Source: Chloroflexota bacterium (lineage in GTDB: Bacteria > Chloroflexota > Dehalococcoidia > Lucifugimonadales > JADFKI01). Taken from it: a stretch of DNA of 64,000 nucleotides. The DNA lies in contig VXNZ01000003.1 of NCBI GenBank assembly GCA_009840355.1, forward strand, positions 1-64,000, written 5' to 3'. Below are positions 18,230-26,597 of the stretch, in pieces. The position numbers and the translations under genes were made by a program. How positions within the stretch are numbered: position 1 is the first letter of the stretch; the number at the start of each line of letters is the position of its first letter. The notes beneath the pieces were generated by a model. It was not told the DNA's origin and searched no databases. It worked only from the letters and a program-made list of their open reading frames with translations.

Positions 18230-19885
18230 CTAGGGAATGTCGATACTGCCCCAGCATACGACTGCGCCGTCGTTACGCAGCGCGCAGGTGTGATTGTCGC
18301 CGCTGCTTATCGCTGTGAAACGCCCGCGCGTGGGCCTGTCTGAGACCTGCCCTTCGCTGTCGTCGCCCCAACACATTATCGAGCCTTCGTCCGCAATGGC
18401 GCAGACGTGGTTGGCACCGCTGCCGATGGATATGTACTTCATATCGGGCGCGGGTGGCTCAGGCGGTTCGCCAGTCGGTCCTATGTCCACGATGAGCGTG
18501 AATTCGCCGAATTCCGCAGCGTTATAGGTTGTCGCTTCGATTGTGTATGTGCCCGGCTCCAGGGGATGGTCCTCAATGTGTGAGTTGCGGTTGCTCGATG
18601 AAATATCATCGTTCACCGCCACTGCTTCGCCGTCCTTTTCTTCTCCGTGCCTGAGATACAGGAAAGTATCCACCGGCGGTTCGTCATCTGAAGTCAGGGT
18701 TATAGTGACGCTCGCCGCCGCGTCCAGCGTGAAGGTGTAGAATCGGGCGTAGTAGTCTTCGCCGGCCTGCCCTCCGTTGTCGCTGTCGTCGGGTCTTTTC
18801 TCGGATTTGCAGGTATCGTCCCATTCACCTGTGTACGTGCCTGCGCCGTCAATAGGCATGAAGCACGGACCGGGCAGCGCCGGCGGTGGCATCTCGCCGT
18901 AGTAGCCGGAGACGATATAGATGCCGATGAAATTGGTCACGTAGGAATGCTTTGTTTCCACTTGATTCGTTTGAGGATTCGTCCACATGTGTGTAATCCA
19001 ACGTGCTTGCTGAGGTTGCACCGCCAGCATACGCTCGCCAACATCCGGATAGACGTCGGCTATATTCTGTCCCACCAGTTCGGGCATGGTAGCGTCCGCG
19101 GTAATTAGACCGTCTGGAAATGCCAACCAGACGTAAATCTCACCGTCGATGCTGTCGGTTGACTTGTAATAGTTAAATGTTGGGACAGCTGTTCCAACTG
19201 TTGGGACTGTTACTTCAACCTGCATGCGCGCCCTGGCTTCGATGACGGCTCCGACGGCTTTCTGCGCTTCATTGAATGTGGATTCGACCTCTCCTTCCAA
19301 GTCCAGCCAGCCCGCTGAGAACACCAGGTCTTCCATTTCACCAGGGTTATCGATATCAGGGACGTTAGCGCGAATTGCCCAAGCGGTCTTCTTGCGGAAA
19401 GTGTAGTCCTGGCTGGAAATCGGAAGTAGATATTCCACTACGATGCCATCTTCGTCAGCGGCTGCCAACTTTGCTCCATATCTGTTCCCCAGAGGGTCTT
19501 CGCGCCAAGAGATACCCAATCCCTCAGCGCCACGGAATACAGGGTTTACCTTGATGGTGTCGCCGTCCAGCAAAGTGAGGTACAGGCCGGGCGGGTCGTT
19601 GACGATGCTTCCCCCAGATCGATAGTAAGCCAATGCCGCTTCAGGGTCTTCTCGGTACGAGGCGATGGCGTCATTCACGTAGGCTTTGGTCGCTTCGAGT
19701 GGATCGACTTCGGTCTGAGGCGATGCGCCACTATCCCTATTGAAGAGCCGCAATTCGCGGCTGCTCGCTTCGACATTTCCTGAGTTCTCCAATGGGAGAA
19801 ATCCCATTGGCAGGATGCCTGCAAATACTGCGAGGGCAAATGCTCCGATAACTATGGTTGCCACGACACTGGCTTTCGGTCTCAT
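18230..19885 (-). CDS. Secreted protein with Cache-like, PPC and RCC1-like modules
   Basis: From the ATG at 19885 (GGAG nearby; a GTG at 19906 is also in frame) the protein has about 551 residues. A signal or anchor segment (VVATIVIGAFALAVFAGILP) is followed by two Cache-like sensor regions (YVNDAIASYREDPEAALAYY onward; GEIYVWLAFPDGLITADATM onward), a pre-peptidase beta-sandwich (FYTFTLDAAASVTITLTSDD), then the beginning of an RCC1-like propeller (GSGANHVCAIADEGSIMCWG and a second copy). Only two RCC1 repeats precede the stop, whereas full propellers have seven, so the C-terminus may be truncated, consistent with the PPC debris downstream. Likely exported. Ligand unknown. Confidence 0.7.
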   Translation of the reverse strand: MRPKASVVATIVIGAFALAVFAGILPMGFLPLENSGNVEASSRELRLFNRDSGASPQTEVDPLEATKAYVNDAIASYREDPEAALAYYRSGGSIVNDPPGLYLTLLDGDTIKVNPVFRGAEGLGISWREDPLGNRYGAKLAAADEDGIVVEYLLPISSQDYTFRKKTAWAIRANVPDIDNPGEMEDLVFSAGWLDLEGEVESTFNEAQKAVGAVIEARARMQVEVTVPTVGTAVPTFNYYKSTDSIDGEIYVWLAFPDGLITADATMPELVGQNIADVYPDVGERMLAVQPQQARWITHMWTNPQTNQVETKHSYVTNFIGIYIVSGYYGEMPPPALPGPCFMPIDGAGTYTGEWDDTCKSEKRPDDSDNGGQAGEDYYARFYTFTLDAAASVTITLTSDDEPPVDTFLYLRHGEEKDGEAVAVNDDISSSNRNSHIEDHPLEPGTYTIEATTYNAAEFGEFTLIVDIGPTGEPPEPPAPDMKYISIGSGANHVCAIADEGSIMCWGDDSEGQVSDRPTRGRFTAISSGDNHTCALRNDGAVVCWGSIDIP

Positions 19886-20065
19886 TTTCTCCGTCCCTAA
19901 CTTCACAATATGGATACAGCTATCGACACAAAGATAAGTTAACAGATCAACGGTTAGTCATTCTTGGCTCTCAAATGTGTGGATATTCACTTACGGTAAG
20001 CAGAATCGGGACGCTCGCAGGGTGAACTCCTGTGATTTGAACTGTAATGGGAGTCTATCCAGTCA

Positions 20066-20097
20066 ATCGCCGCTCTTGAAGCTTCAAGAGCGGCGAT
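20066..20097. terminator. Perfect 32-bp palindrome, probable bidirectional terminator
   Basis: Sixteen bases (ATCGCCGCTCTTGAAG) are followed directly by their reverse complement, giving a 14-bp stem with a minimal loop in RNA of either strand. It lies 32 bp beyond the stop of the secreted-repeat gene ending at 20129. No U tract follows, so terminator function is inferred from position and stem strength. Confidence 0.55.
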
Positions 20098-20128
20098 ACT
20101 TGTGCCCGACATCAACTAGCGCTGCCGC

Positions 20129-21934
20129 CTATTCGGGATCCACATCCGTTACGGTTACCTGCACATGCTGGCGACCGAAGTAGTTCCCGTACCAGAGTCC
20201 CAGTGTCGGATTCACCTCCCAGCCCAATACGTCTGTGTGATAGACGTTGTTGGCCGGCGAGCTGCTGTCCGTGGGCGCTTCGTAGTCCGGCGAGGAGGCA
20301 AAAGAGAGCACGCCATTTCCGTCATCGTTATTCGTTATGGAGAAGTCGTCCTTGTCGTCTTCTTCGTCTTCCCCGGTTCTCGATGCCAACTGCCAGTAAT
20401 AGTCCTTGTCAGGGTCGGAAATGGAATATGTGCCTATGGCGTCGGTGCCGTTCTCCGCATAGTCCAGCGTCGCAGTACCGGTTACGGCTGCCTTGCGAAT
20501 AACGAAGAATTCGTACTGGTGACCGGTGTGATAGTCTCCACGACTAACAGTCAACCAGAACATATCGGTGCCGTTGGGATCATTGTCGTCAAACCGGAAC
20601 TGGAAGTCGTCCTCCATGTCGTCGTCGTCGGTGACGGTCACTGTGTCGTTTAAGGACCATGTGGCGAACTTGGCAATTTCCACGCCGTTAACGGTGATGG
20701 AATACACAGTCTTCGTCGAGCCATGGTAAGTAGCAGAATATCCGTCTTTCAGCACCGCCTTGATCGTTGCTACGTCAGCATCTCCGGCGTTCCATGTGTA
20801 ATCGTACTCCTCTTGCGTCTTGTATGGATCAAAGTCGCTTTGGGCAGTTCCGTTGATCTGAAACTCAGTGATTCCGGGCGCGCTGGAATAGGTTCCGGCA
20901 ACGGGCCTGAGCGAGGTCGAGTCAACGGGGAGCTCGTCGCTTTCTACCTTGCTGCCCGTGTCGTCGTCGCCGCAGTATATCTTGAGCGCCAAGTGGTCGC
21001 CGTCCGAAACCGCCTTAACCGTGGAGAATGTGGAGACTTTCTGAAGGGGATCCGTGGTCGCGGCAACAGCACCGAGGTGGACGCGACCGTCCGAGTCCTG
21101 AGTGGCGCCCGTCGGCAGGCCGACGCCATTGGAGTCGATGTTGTCCAGGTACAGATTGTAGTTGCCGGCGCATGTCTCGGCATCAACCCAGCTTATGGTA
21201 AATGTCGAACCTGTGGCGCCATTGTTGGCGATGGTTGTAGAGATGGAGCTGTGAGTATCCCCATCGTCGGACATGGGGACTAAGCTGCGAGTGCCCGTTG
21301 CGTCGAAGAGTCTGGTGTAATCCGGGTCGTCAAGACTGGGATCTTGGAAGATGTTTCCCTTTCGGTCGGTGACTACTAAACCGGAGCCGCTAATCGCGCC
21401 TGAAATGCCGACGCCTTGAAGCCCTGTCACCGTCTGCGCGCTGGAGTATGCGCCCTGCACCGGCCTGCGGGTTTCCGCGTCCACTTCGACATTATCCACT
21501 GCGGCAACCGCGCGCCCCGAGCCATCGTCGTTTCCGCAGTACACGGAAACGGTCAGAGCCGAAGCGCCTGAAGCCGCGAAGAGAGCAGCGAACGAGGCAG
21601 TGACCTGAGTGGCTGATGATGCCGCGGACTCCAAGTGGATGCGCCCGGAATCGTCAACAGTTGTCCCTTCTGGCAAGCCGATCGAGCTAATCTCCACGCC
21701 GTCCAAATACACGTTGTAGCCGGCGCTGCACTCCTGGCTGTCGGTCCAAGTTGCCGTAATGGTCGTAATGTCAGAACCGACATCGCCGTCATTAAGGTTA
21801 AGGACCAAGACTGTGGCACTCCCGGTACCGTTTCCGTCCGCACTGACTTGGGGAGATGGTATCAATGAGAGTGCAGTGAATATGGCGACAGCCATCGCCA
21901 GCATGCATATTCTCGCTAAAGTGTTAAGTCTCAT
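20129..21934 (-). CDS. Large secreted repeat protein, unknown function
   Basis: A 601-residue exported protein with signal sequence MRLNTLARICMLAMAVAIFT ending near VSADG. Two tandem beta-sandwich repeats of about 150 residues follow: the first contains CSAGYNVYLDGVEISSIGLP and VYCGNDDGSG, the second CAGNYNLYLDNIDSNGVGLP and IYCGDDDTGS; each keeps a pair of cysteines. A third region (365-490) and a C-terminal segment (GTYSISDPDKDYYWQLASRTGED) with cadherin-like strands and acidic calcium-type loops complete it. Probably a surface or extracellular protein. The ribosome site is modest (GAGG about ten bases upstream). No enzymatic motif seen. Confidence 0.75.
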   Translation of the reverse strand: MRLNTLARICMLAMAVAIFTALSLIPSPQVSADGNGTGSATVLVLNLNDGDVGSDITTITATWTDSQECSAGYNVYLDGVEISSIGLPEGTTVDDSGRIHLESAASSATQVTASFAALFAASGASALTVSVYCGNDDGSGRAVAAVDNVEVDAETRRPVQGAYSSAQTVTGLQGVGISGAISGSGLVVTDRKGNIFQDPSLDDPDYTRLFDATGTRSLVPMSDDGDTHSSISTTIANNGATGSTFTISWVDAETCAGNYNLYLDNIDSNGVGLPTGATQDSDGRVHLGAVAATTDPLQKVSTFSTVKAVSDGDHLALKIYCGDDDTGSKVESDELPVDSTSLRPVAGTYSSAPGITEFQINGTAQSDFDPYKTQEEYDYTWNAGDADVATIKAVLKDGYSATYHGSTKTVYSITVNGVEIAKFATWSLNDTVTVTDDDDMEDDFQFRFDDNDPNGTDMFWLTVSRGDYHTGHQYEFFVIRKAAVTGTATLDYAENGTDAIGTYSISDPDKDYYWQLASRTGEDEEDDKDDFSITNNDDGNGVLSFASSPDYEAPTDSSSPANNVYHTDVLGWEVNPTLGLWYGNYFGRQHVQVTVTDVDPE

Positions 21935-21973
21935 AGCTTCGTTACCTCAAGCATCGTTGGCTATTCGTCGCCA

Positions 21974-22431
21974 TCAGTCCGAGTCTGGGCTGTCTTGCAG
22001 CCGTGTCAACGCTCTGTGTGCGTGCCCAGCGGCAAATACCTCGTCATGATGAACGTCCCGGATCAAGCCATCCTTGTCTATCAGATATGTCACTCTCGAT
22101 GTACCCAGTCCGAACCATCGCCTCACGTCATACAATCGAGCGATGCTGCCTCCCGAATCGCTGATCAGCGGAAACTTGACACTGTGAGTCTCTCCGAATA
22201 TCTGCAAGCGCTCTACGCTGTCAGTGCTGATGCCAACGATTAAGGTATCGGTCAATTCGAACTGATCCTGGAGTTTCACGAACTCCCTTGTCTGCATGGT
22301 TCATCCCCAGGTGAAAGCCTTTACAAAAAAGTAGAGAACGACGTTTGTCCCCGGTAGTCCGAGAGGGTAAATTCGCCCCCTAACACCTTGGGTCCCGTGA
22401 AATCGGGCGAAGTATCTCCGAGCTTCAACAT
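21974..22431 (-). CDS. Peroxiredoxin (Bcp/PrxQ-like), candidate selenoprotein, with an apparent frameshift
   Basis: A thiol peroxidase that reduces peroxides. It starts MLKLGDTSPDFTGPKVLG at 22431 (AAAGGA eight bases upstream) and continues FTLSDYRGQ. After one missing base in an A run near 22344-22346 the fold resumes in the next frame as VVLYFFVKAFTWG-[UGA]-TMQTREFVKLQ. The UGA (22301-22303) sits precisely at the peroxidatic Cys of the usual FTPGCT motif, so selenocysteine about residue 44 is likely; Sec peroxiredoxins are known. The rest (IVGISTDSVERLQIFGE, FPLISDSGGSIARLYDV) is normal. There is no resolving Cys five residues later. A SECIS-like hairpin lies at 22270-22286. The frameshift may be a sequencing error or real decay. 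Confidence 0.75.
22270..22286 (-). promoter_or_regulatory. Candidate bacterial SECIS hairpin in the peroxiredoxin gene
   Basis: On the minus strand GGAGUU pairs perfectly with AACUCC (6 bp) around the 5-nt loop CGUGA, which has a G at its second position as common in bacterial SECIS loops. The loop starts 20 nt after the UGA at 22301-22303, the same spacing as in the OsmC gene at 4 kb. Folding by eye. Confidence 0.6.
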
Positions 22432-22888
22432 ATGTATTCCTTTCAGCCACTTGCTGCCGATTAACGTGGTTGAAAGCCGCTGACTATTCTCTGATGGTCC
22501 CCTCTGGCCCGGTGCCGCCGGGACGGAATCGCCTGCCCCGCTGTTCATGCGCTCCCGTAACAGCCCTTACACGATTTTCAAAGGTCAGGGGCAGGAATGG
22601 ATGAAATGGAAGTCTGCTGCTATTCATCGTCTTCTAACTCTGCTCTGAAGCATTCGCCGCCGGCGTCATGCATGAATGTGGCCGGTCCGGGTCCATTCGA
22701 GAGACAAATTCGTATCGCCCGCTGGCGAGGGAAATAGTGTACAACAAACAAGGCGGCAAAGGTGTTTCCGTTGCATAACCGCACGGACAAATTTTCATAA
22801 CTTCCTGTAACTATCCGCAGAATGCGGCATAATTGACCTCGCTGACGCCGATTACCATAGATTACCATAGATGTATAGAGGTGACGAG

Positions 22889-23305
22889 ATGGCATAACCC
22901 GACGAGCGAGACCTGCGGATACAAGAGCTGGAAGAGCGCCTATCGCGCCTGAGCAGCGCAAGCCTGCGCATCACCGAAGACTTCGACTTCAACACCGTGC
23001 TCCAAGGCGTGCTCGACTCCGCCCGCTTTCTCACCGGCGCTCGCTACGGCGCGATAACCCTCGTGGACGACTCGCTCGGACTCCAGGATGTCTTCTTCTC
23101 CGGCGTCAGCGAACAGGAAGCGCGGCAGCCCGCCTGCCCCACCTGTTCCGCAAGTTCTCAGGGACGCAGTTCGACGAAGGGGGAGGAGACACGGGACTGG
23201 GACTTGCCATCTGCAAGGGTATTGTGGAGGCGCACGGGGCCGCATCTGGGCTGAGAGCGACGGACCGCGGGACTGGGCGCGCGCTTTACCTTCACTCTGC
23301 CGACG
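22889..23305 (+). pseudogene. Sensor histidine kinase part of a hybrid protein, gutted by deletion
   Basis: The ATG at 22889 is followed at the third codon by TAA (CAA in the likely ancestor). The frame then gives RIQELEERLSRLSSASLRIT and FNTVLQGVLDSARFLTGARY, the N-terminus and GAF start shared with the intact paralogues at 32256 and 41308. After GVSEQEA the sequence jumps straight to the last ATP-binding block, LPHLFRKFSGTQFDEGGGDT and LGLAICKGIVEAHG. The rest of GAF, PAS and the His-containing dimerisation domain are deleted, and two small frameshifts follow. No kinase can be made. Confidence 0.85.
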
Positions 23306-24073
23306 GTGGAGGAGTCGGCGCGCGGCATGGCAGGCGCACTCCGGCAAGTCTCAGCCGGGTCGCGGGAAGGCGGGCCGGACTCAGGGGAACGGGTCCGGGT
23401 GCTCGTGGTGGACGACGATCCCAACGACCTGCGATACATCCGCGATACCCTCACCGTGTCAGTCTATGCGCCGGTGGTGACCGGAGACCCGGAGGAGGCG
23501 GTCCGTCTCGTGGAGGATGAGATGCCCGATCTGGTGCTGCTGGACCTGATGCTTCCGTATATTGACGGGATAGAGCTGATGAGGGACATCCTGGATGTGG
23601 CGGATGTGCCGGTCATATTCCTGTCCGCATACGGGCGGGACGAAGTCGTCGCCAGGGCATTCGAGATGGGGGCGGTCGATTACGTGGTCAAGCCGTTCTC
23701 TCCCACCGAGCTTTCCGCTAGGATCAGGGCTGCTCTGCGCAGGCGGGAGACCGTCGAGCCGTCGGAGCCATACGTTCTGGGCGACCTGACCATCGACTAC
23801 GACCAGCACATGGTGACCGTGGCCGGCCGTCGAGTGGGGTTGACCCCGACGGAGTACCGGATGCTGGTGGAGCTGTCGTCCCACGCCGGAAGGGTGCTGA
23901 CCTACGATCACCTGTTAGAACGTGTCTGGATGAATAGGAGCGACGGCAATGTGCGGCCGATGCACACCATGATAAGCAAGCTCCGCCGCAAGCTGGGCGA
24001 CGATGCCGGCAACCCCACCTACATCTTCACCGAGTCCCGCATCGGCTTCCGAATGCCGAAGGGGGAGGGGTAG
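23306..24073 (+). CDS. OmpR/PhoB-type response regulator left from a broken hybrid kinase
   Basis: An intact frame of 255 codons, usable from a GTG at 23306. The receiver domain (about 30-150) has the acidic pair VLVVDDDP, phospho-acceptor Asp in LVLLDLMLPYIDG, FLSAYGR and KPFSPTE. The C-terminal winged helix (about 160-250: LGDLTIDYDQHMVTVAGRRV; LTPTEYRMLVELSSHAGRVL; NPTYIFTESRIGFRM) is complete. In its paralogues this module is the C-terminal half of a single GAF-PAS-kinase-receiver-DNA-binding protein. Here the kinase half is destroyed but the regulator survives. It may act as a stand-alone regulator or may simply not yet have decayed; its start has no good ribosome site. Confidence 0.75.
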   Translation: MEESARGMAGALRQVSAGSREGGPDSGERVRVLVVDDDPNDLRYIRDTLTVSVYAPVVTGDPEEAVRLVEDEMPDLVLLDLMLPYIDGIELMRDILDVADVPVIFLSAYGRDEVVARAFEMGAVDYVVKPFSPTELSARIRAALRRRETVEPSEPYVLGDLTIDYDQHMVTVAGRRVGLTPTEYRMLVELSSHAGRVLTYDHLLERVWMNRSDGNVRPMHTMISKLRRKLGDDAGNPTYIFTESRIGFRMPKGEG

Positions 24074-24369
24074 ATGGGGACAGTTCAGTAACTCTGGCGA
24101 AGTCGTGCGTCACCTCTTCGTCCGCCGCTGACCTCTTGTGGGGGTAAGCCCGCCACTGGCACAATTCAGTCTTACACAGCCCGTCGGAAAGGATGTATTC
24201 CGGGCTGCCGGCGGCGTCTCCCATCTTGTGACGCCGCCTCATTACACAGGTACGCACTGGACTTGAGCCGCCGGAGTTGCCCTGTCCCCAGGCTTCGCTT
24301 TAGCATCGGCTCGTGTGAAGCCACCGTCCCCTGACCTTAGGACGGCATCCAACAAGTCCTGGACTCTGT

Positions 24370-25050
24370 CTATTGCCACAGGTCGGGATCTGGTCGGTTC
24401 ATCAGTCCGAAGCCCAGATATCCATACCAGATAACCAGTAGCACGTAGCAGCCCCGGGCCAGGGTGATGAAGGTATCATGGCCGGCATTGCTGAGTACGG
24501 CTAGCACGAAGAAAACCATTACTGCCAGGCTGACAAGAGCGGCCAACAGGGAAATTATCCGGTTGAAGTCCTCTCTCGTGGATAGTCCCAGCGCGAATAT
24601 GAAGCCGCCAAACCCGAGCGCAATCCCACCGGCGTAGAGGAAAGCGGAGCCGACGTAGTAGACGGGAACGCTTTCCCTGATCCGGTCACCGGTTTGGGCA
24701 TCGGCCAGAATGAAGTCCATGCCGCTGGATAGAATCCAGCCGGTCAGGCCGACGAATATCACGAAGAAGCCCATTTGGACGAATGCCTTGCCGTTGCCTT
24801 GCAAGGTTACGTTCCGCATTAGAGCATAGAGGCCTGAGAGGATTAGGGTCAGGCCAAGGATTATCGCGATGTTGGTTATGTTGGTCAGCGCGGCGTTGGC
24901 GCTCTTGGCCGTTATTGAGCCAATAGCGTCTGACACGGCGGCACTATCTATCAATAGTCCGCCCGGCTCTATGAGAAAGAAGACGAAGGCGATTATCGGG
25001 CCGAATATGAGGGACAGCCCCGCTAGCCGGTTCACAGATATTGTTCCCAT
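24370..25050 (-). CDS. Multi-pass membrane protein, unknown function
   Basis: A 226-residue integral membrane protein with about six hydrophobic helices: LSLIFGPIIAFVFFLIEPGG, ITNIAIILGLTLILSGLYAL, FVQMGFFVIFVGLTGWILSS, then GSAFLYAGGIALGFGGFIFA, LLAALVSLAVMVFFVLAVLS and a last GCYVLLVIWYGYLGFGL. The start is strong (AAAGGAGG seven bases upstream). The arrangement recalls DUF4386-like proteins, but I cannot assign it with confidence and see no catalytic motif. It is isolated between the response-regulator remnant and an IS fragment. Confidence 0.65.
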   Translation of the reverse strand: MGTISVNRLAGLSLIFGPIIAFVFFLIEPGGLLIDSAAVSDAIGSITAKSANAALTNITNIAIILGLTLILSGLYALMRNVTLQGNGKAFVQMGFFVIFVGLTGWILSSGMDFILADAQTGDRIRESVPVYYVGSAFLYAGGIALGFGGFIFALGLSTREDFNRIISLLAALVSLAVMVFFVLAVLSNAGHDTFITLARGCYVLLVIWYGYLGFGLMNRPDPDLWQ

Positions 25051-25175
25051 GTCTCAACCTCCTTTATGCTTTATGCGATTCTATGGGAAGTATCCATTGG
25101 GTTCAATCCCCCTTATTACACATCCACATTCGGGGGACGTCTCGGCGCTGTTAAGTCGATCAGATGTAATGGAAG

Positions 25176-25277
25176 CAGAGGCGCTGGAACCACAAGGTGA
25201 TCAACGTGCTCAACCGGCTGCCGAAGCACCGGCAGGGGCAGGCAAAGCCGACGCTGCACGGTGGCTTTGCCGTATAA
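25176..25277 (+). pseudogene. IS256-family (Mutator-type) transposase fragment
   Basis: A 33-codon piece QRRWNHKVINVLNRLPKHRQ followed by GQAKPTLHGGFAV matches the short block near the third catalytic residue of IS256-family transposases (usual form: W..K..NVL.KLPK..Q..AK..LH). Nothing else of the element is left, and no terminal repeats were found. A relic of a former insertion. Confidence 0.6.
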
Positions 25278-25315
25278 TGCCACAGACCCAATTGTCAGGC
25301 AATTGACCTTGAATT

Positions 25316-25543
25316 GTGTTAGATGAGGCTGCGTGTTACAGGCAAAGCAGACGCGATTGCTCATGCGGCAGGTACGTCGATCTGCCCGCGAGCGAGTTAT
25401 ATAGTCGCCTGGAGAGCCGGGGCGAAAAGAGATCGAGGGACAACTTTCTCCGGGGGCTGCTCATCGGGCTTGGCTTCCTTGCACTTTTCCTGCTGCTGGA
25501 AACAATCATGGAGACCGTTTTATTGCCCATGAATTCTTCGTAA
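25316..25543 (+). CDS. Small hypothetical protein with one membrane helix
   Basis: Up to 75 residues from a GTG at 25316: a polar, cysteine-containing N-terminus, a charged helix (YSRLESRGEKRSRDNFLRG) and a single hydrophobic span LLIGLGFLALFLLLETIM near the end. A clear ribosome site is missing and the region contains transposase debris, so it may be a fragment. The membrane helix with flanking basic residues is the only protein-like feature. Confidence 0.3.
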   Translation: MLDEAACYRQSRRDCSCGRYVDLPASELYSRLESRGEKRSRDNFLRGLLIGLGFLALFLLLETIMETVLLPMNSS

Positions 25544-25741
25544 GCACTGTTCTCCTGGTAGCGGCTTTGGCAATAGCTTTCAACATCTGGCAGTTGGGTC
25601 CGAGAGTTTCTGCTGTATGTCGCCGTCTCGCCCCACAGTGCGAGTAGACAGGACTGAGAACAATTCTGTGTAACTAGCGAGGCTATAGGTGTATCTGCAG
25701 GTGTATAATGTTCTGCATACTGTATGAAAAGCGGGGAATGC

Positions 25742-26551
25742 ATGACCATCGAACTCATACCCGACGAAATTCGGTTCGCCGAAAATCCGGAGCCGCGATG
25801 TCCTTGCGTGCTGCTCGTGGATGTTTCCAATTCTATGCTTGGGAACAAGATGGAGCAGCTGAATAACGGCATCGCCACTTTCGCGCAAGAGCTGAAATCC
25901 GACTCGCTCGCCTCGCTGCGGACAGAAGTGGCTATCATTACCTTTGCCGGCAGCGCGGAGATGGCGCAGGAATTCGTTACCGCCGATAGGTTCGAGCCTC
26001 AGCCTCTGAATGTGGATGAAGGCGTCATGATAACCGAGGACCAATGCTATCCTAACCCCCTCTCATTTGGAGACGGAACGAATGAGCAGAAGCCGGACTA
26101 CATGTCGGAGGACGGCCTGTATTGCTATAGGGCCCCGTTCAGGCTGCTCGGCGGCACGAATACGAGCGAAGGCATCAGCCTCGCGCTCGACGAGATAGAA
26201 AAGCGCAAGCAGACTTACAGGGACAGCGGCATAGACTACTATCGCCCCTGGCTATTTCTGATAACGGACGGAGAGCCTACCGAACCTCAAGAAGTCGTTG
26301 ACCACATTGCAAGGAGGCTGAAGGAAGCCGACAGTCAGAAGAAGGTCGCGGCGTTTTCGGTGGGAGTCGAGGGCGCGGATATGGATGTGCTCGCCCGGAT
26401 AAGCCCGCGCCGCCCCCTAATGCTCAAAGGGCTGGCGTTCTCCAGCATGTTCGTCTGGCTGTCTCATTCCATGTCGCGCGTGTCCCGCTCCCGCACCGAC
26501 GACGAGATAACGCTGGACACCGACGGGCTGAAAGACTGGGCGGCGATTTGA
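25742..26551 (+). CDS. VWA-domain protein (TerY-like), copy 1
   Basis: A 269-residue protein that is nearly all von Willebrand factor A domain, a metal-dependent protein-binding module. It starts MTIELIPDEIRFAENPEP at 25742 (GGGGA upstream; an ATG at 25724 is also in frame). The MIDAS site is DVSNS (27-31), the Thr region GGTNTSEG, and the Asp in LITDGEPTE. Relative to the tandem copy downstream it carries an insertion of about 45 residues (26007-26140) with two cysteines just before the Thr loop. Ends of both copies are near-identical (SRSRTDDEITLDTDGL). With the next three genes it forms a VWA-phosphatase-kinase set of the TerY-P type. Confidence 0.9.
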   Translation: MTIELIPDEIRFAENPEPRCPCVLLVDVSNSMLGNKMEQLNNGIATFAQELKSDSLASLRTEVAIITFAGSAEMAQEFVTADRFEPQPLNVDEGVMITEDQCYPNPLSFGDGTNEQKPDYMSEDGLYCYRAPFRLLGGTNTSEGISLALDEIEKRKQTYRDSGIDYYRPWLFLITDGEPTEPQEVVDHIARRLKEADSQKKVAAFSVGVEGADMDVLARISPRRPLMLKGLAFSSMFVWLSHSMSRVSRSRTDDEITLDTDGLKDWAAI

Positions 26552-26597
26552 CAGACTCGGCGCAGATAGATAATCCGGCGCAAGCAAGGAGGAAAAG

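Noticed and set aside
24027-24257. Minus-strand frame with RRRHKMGDAAGSPEYIL, resembling the end of the response-regulator winged helix
   Set aside because: The resemblance is short, the orientation is opposite to all copies, and the frame overlaps the real regulator gene; too weak to call a remnant.
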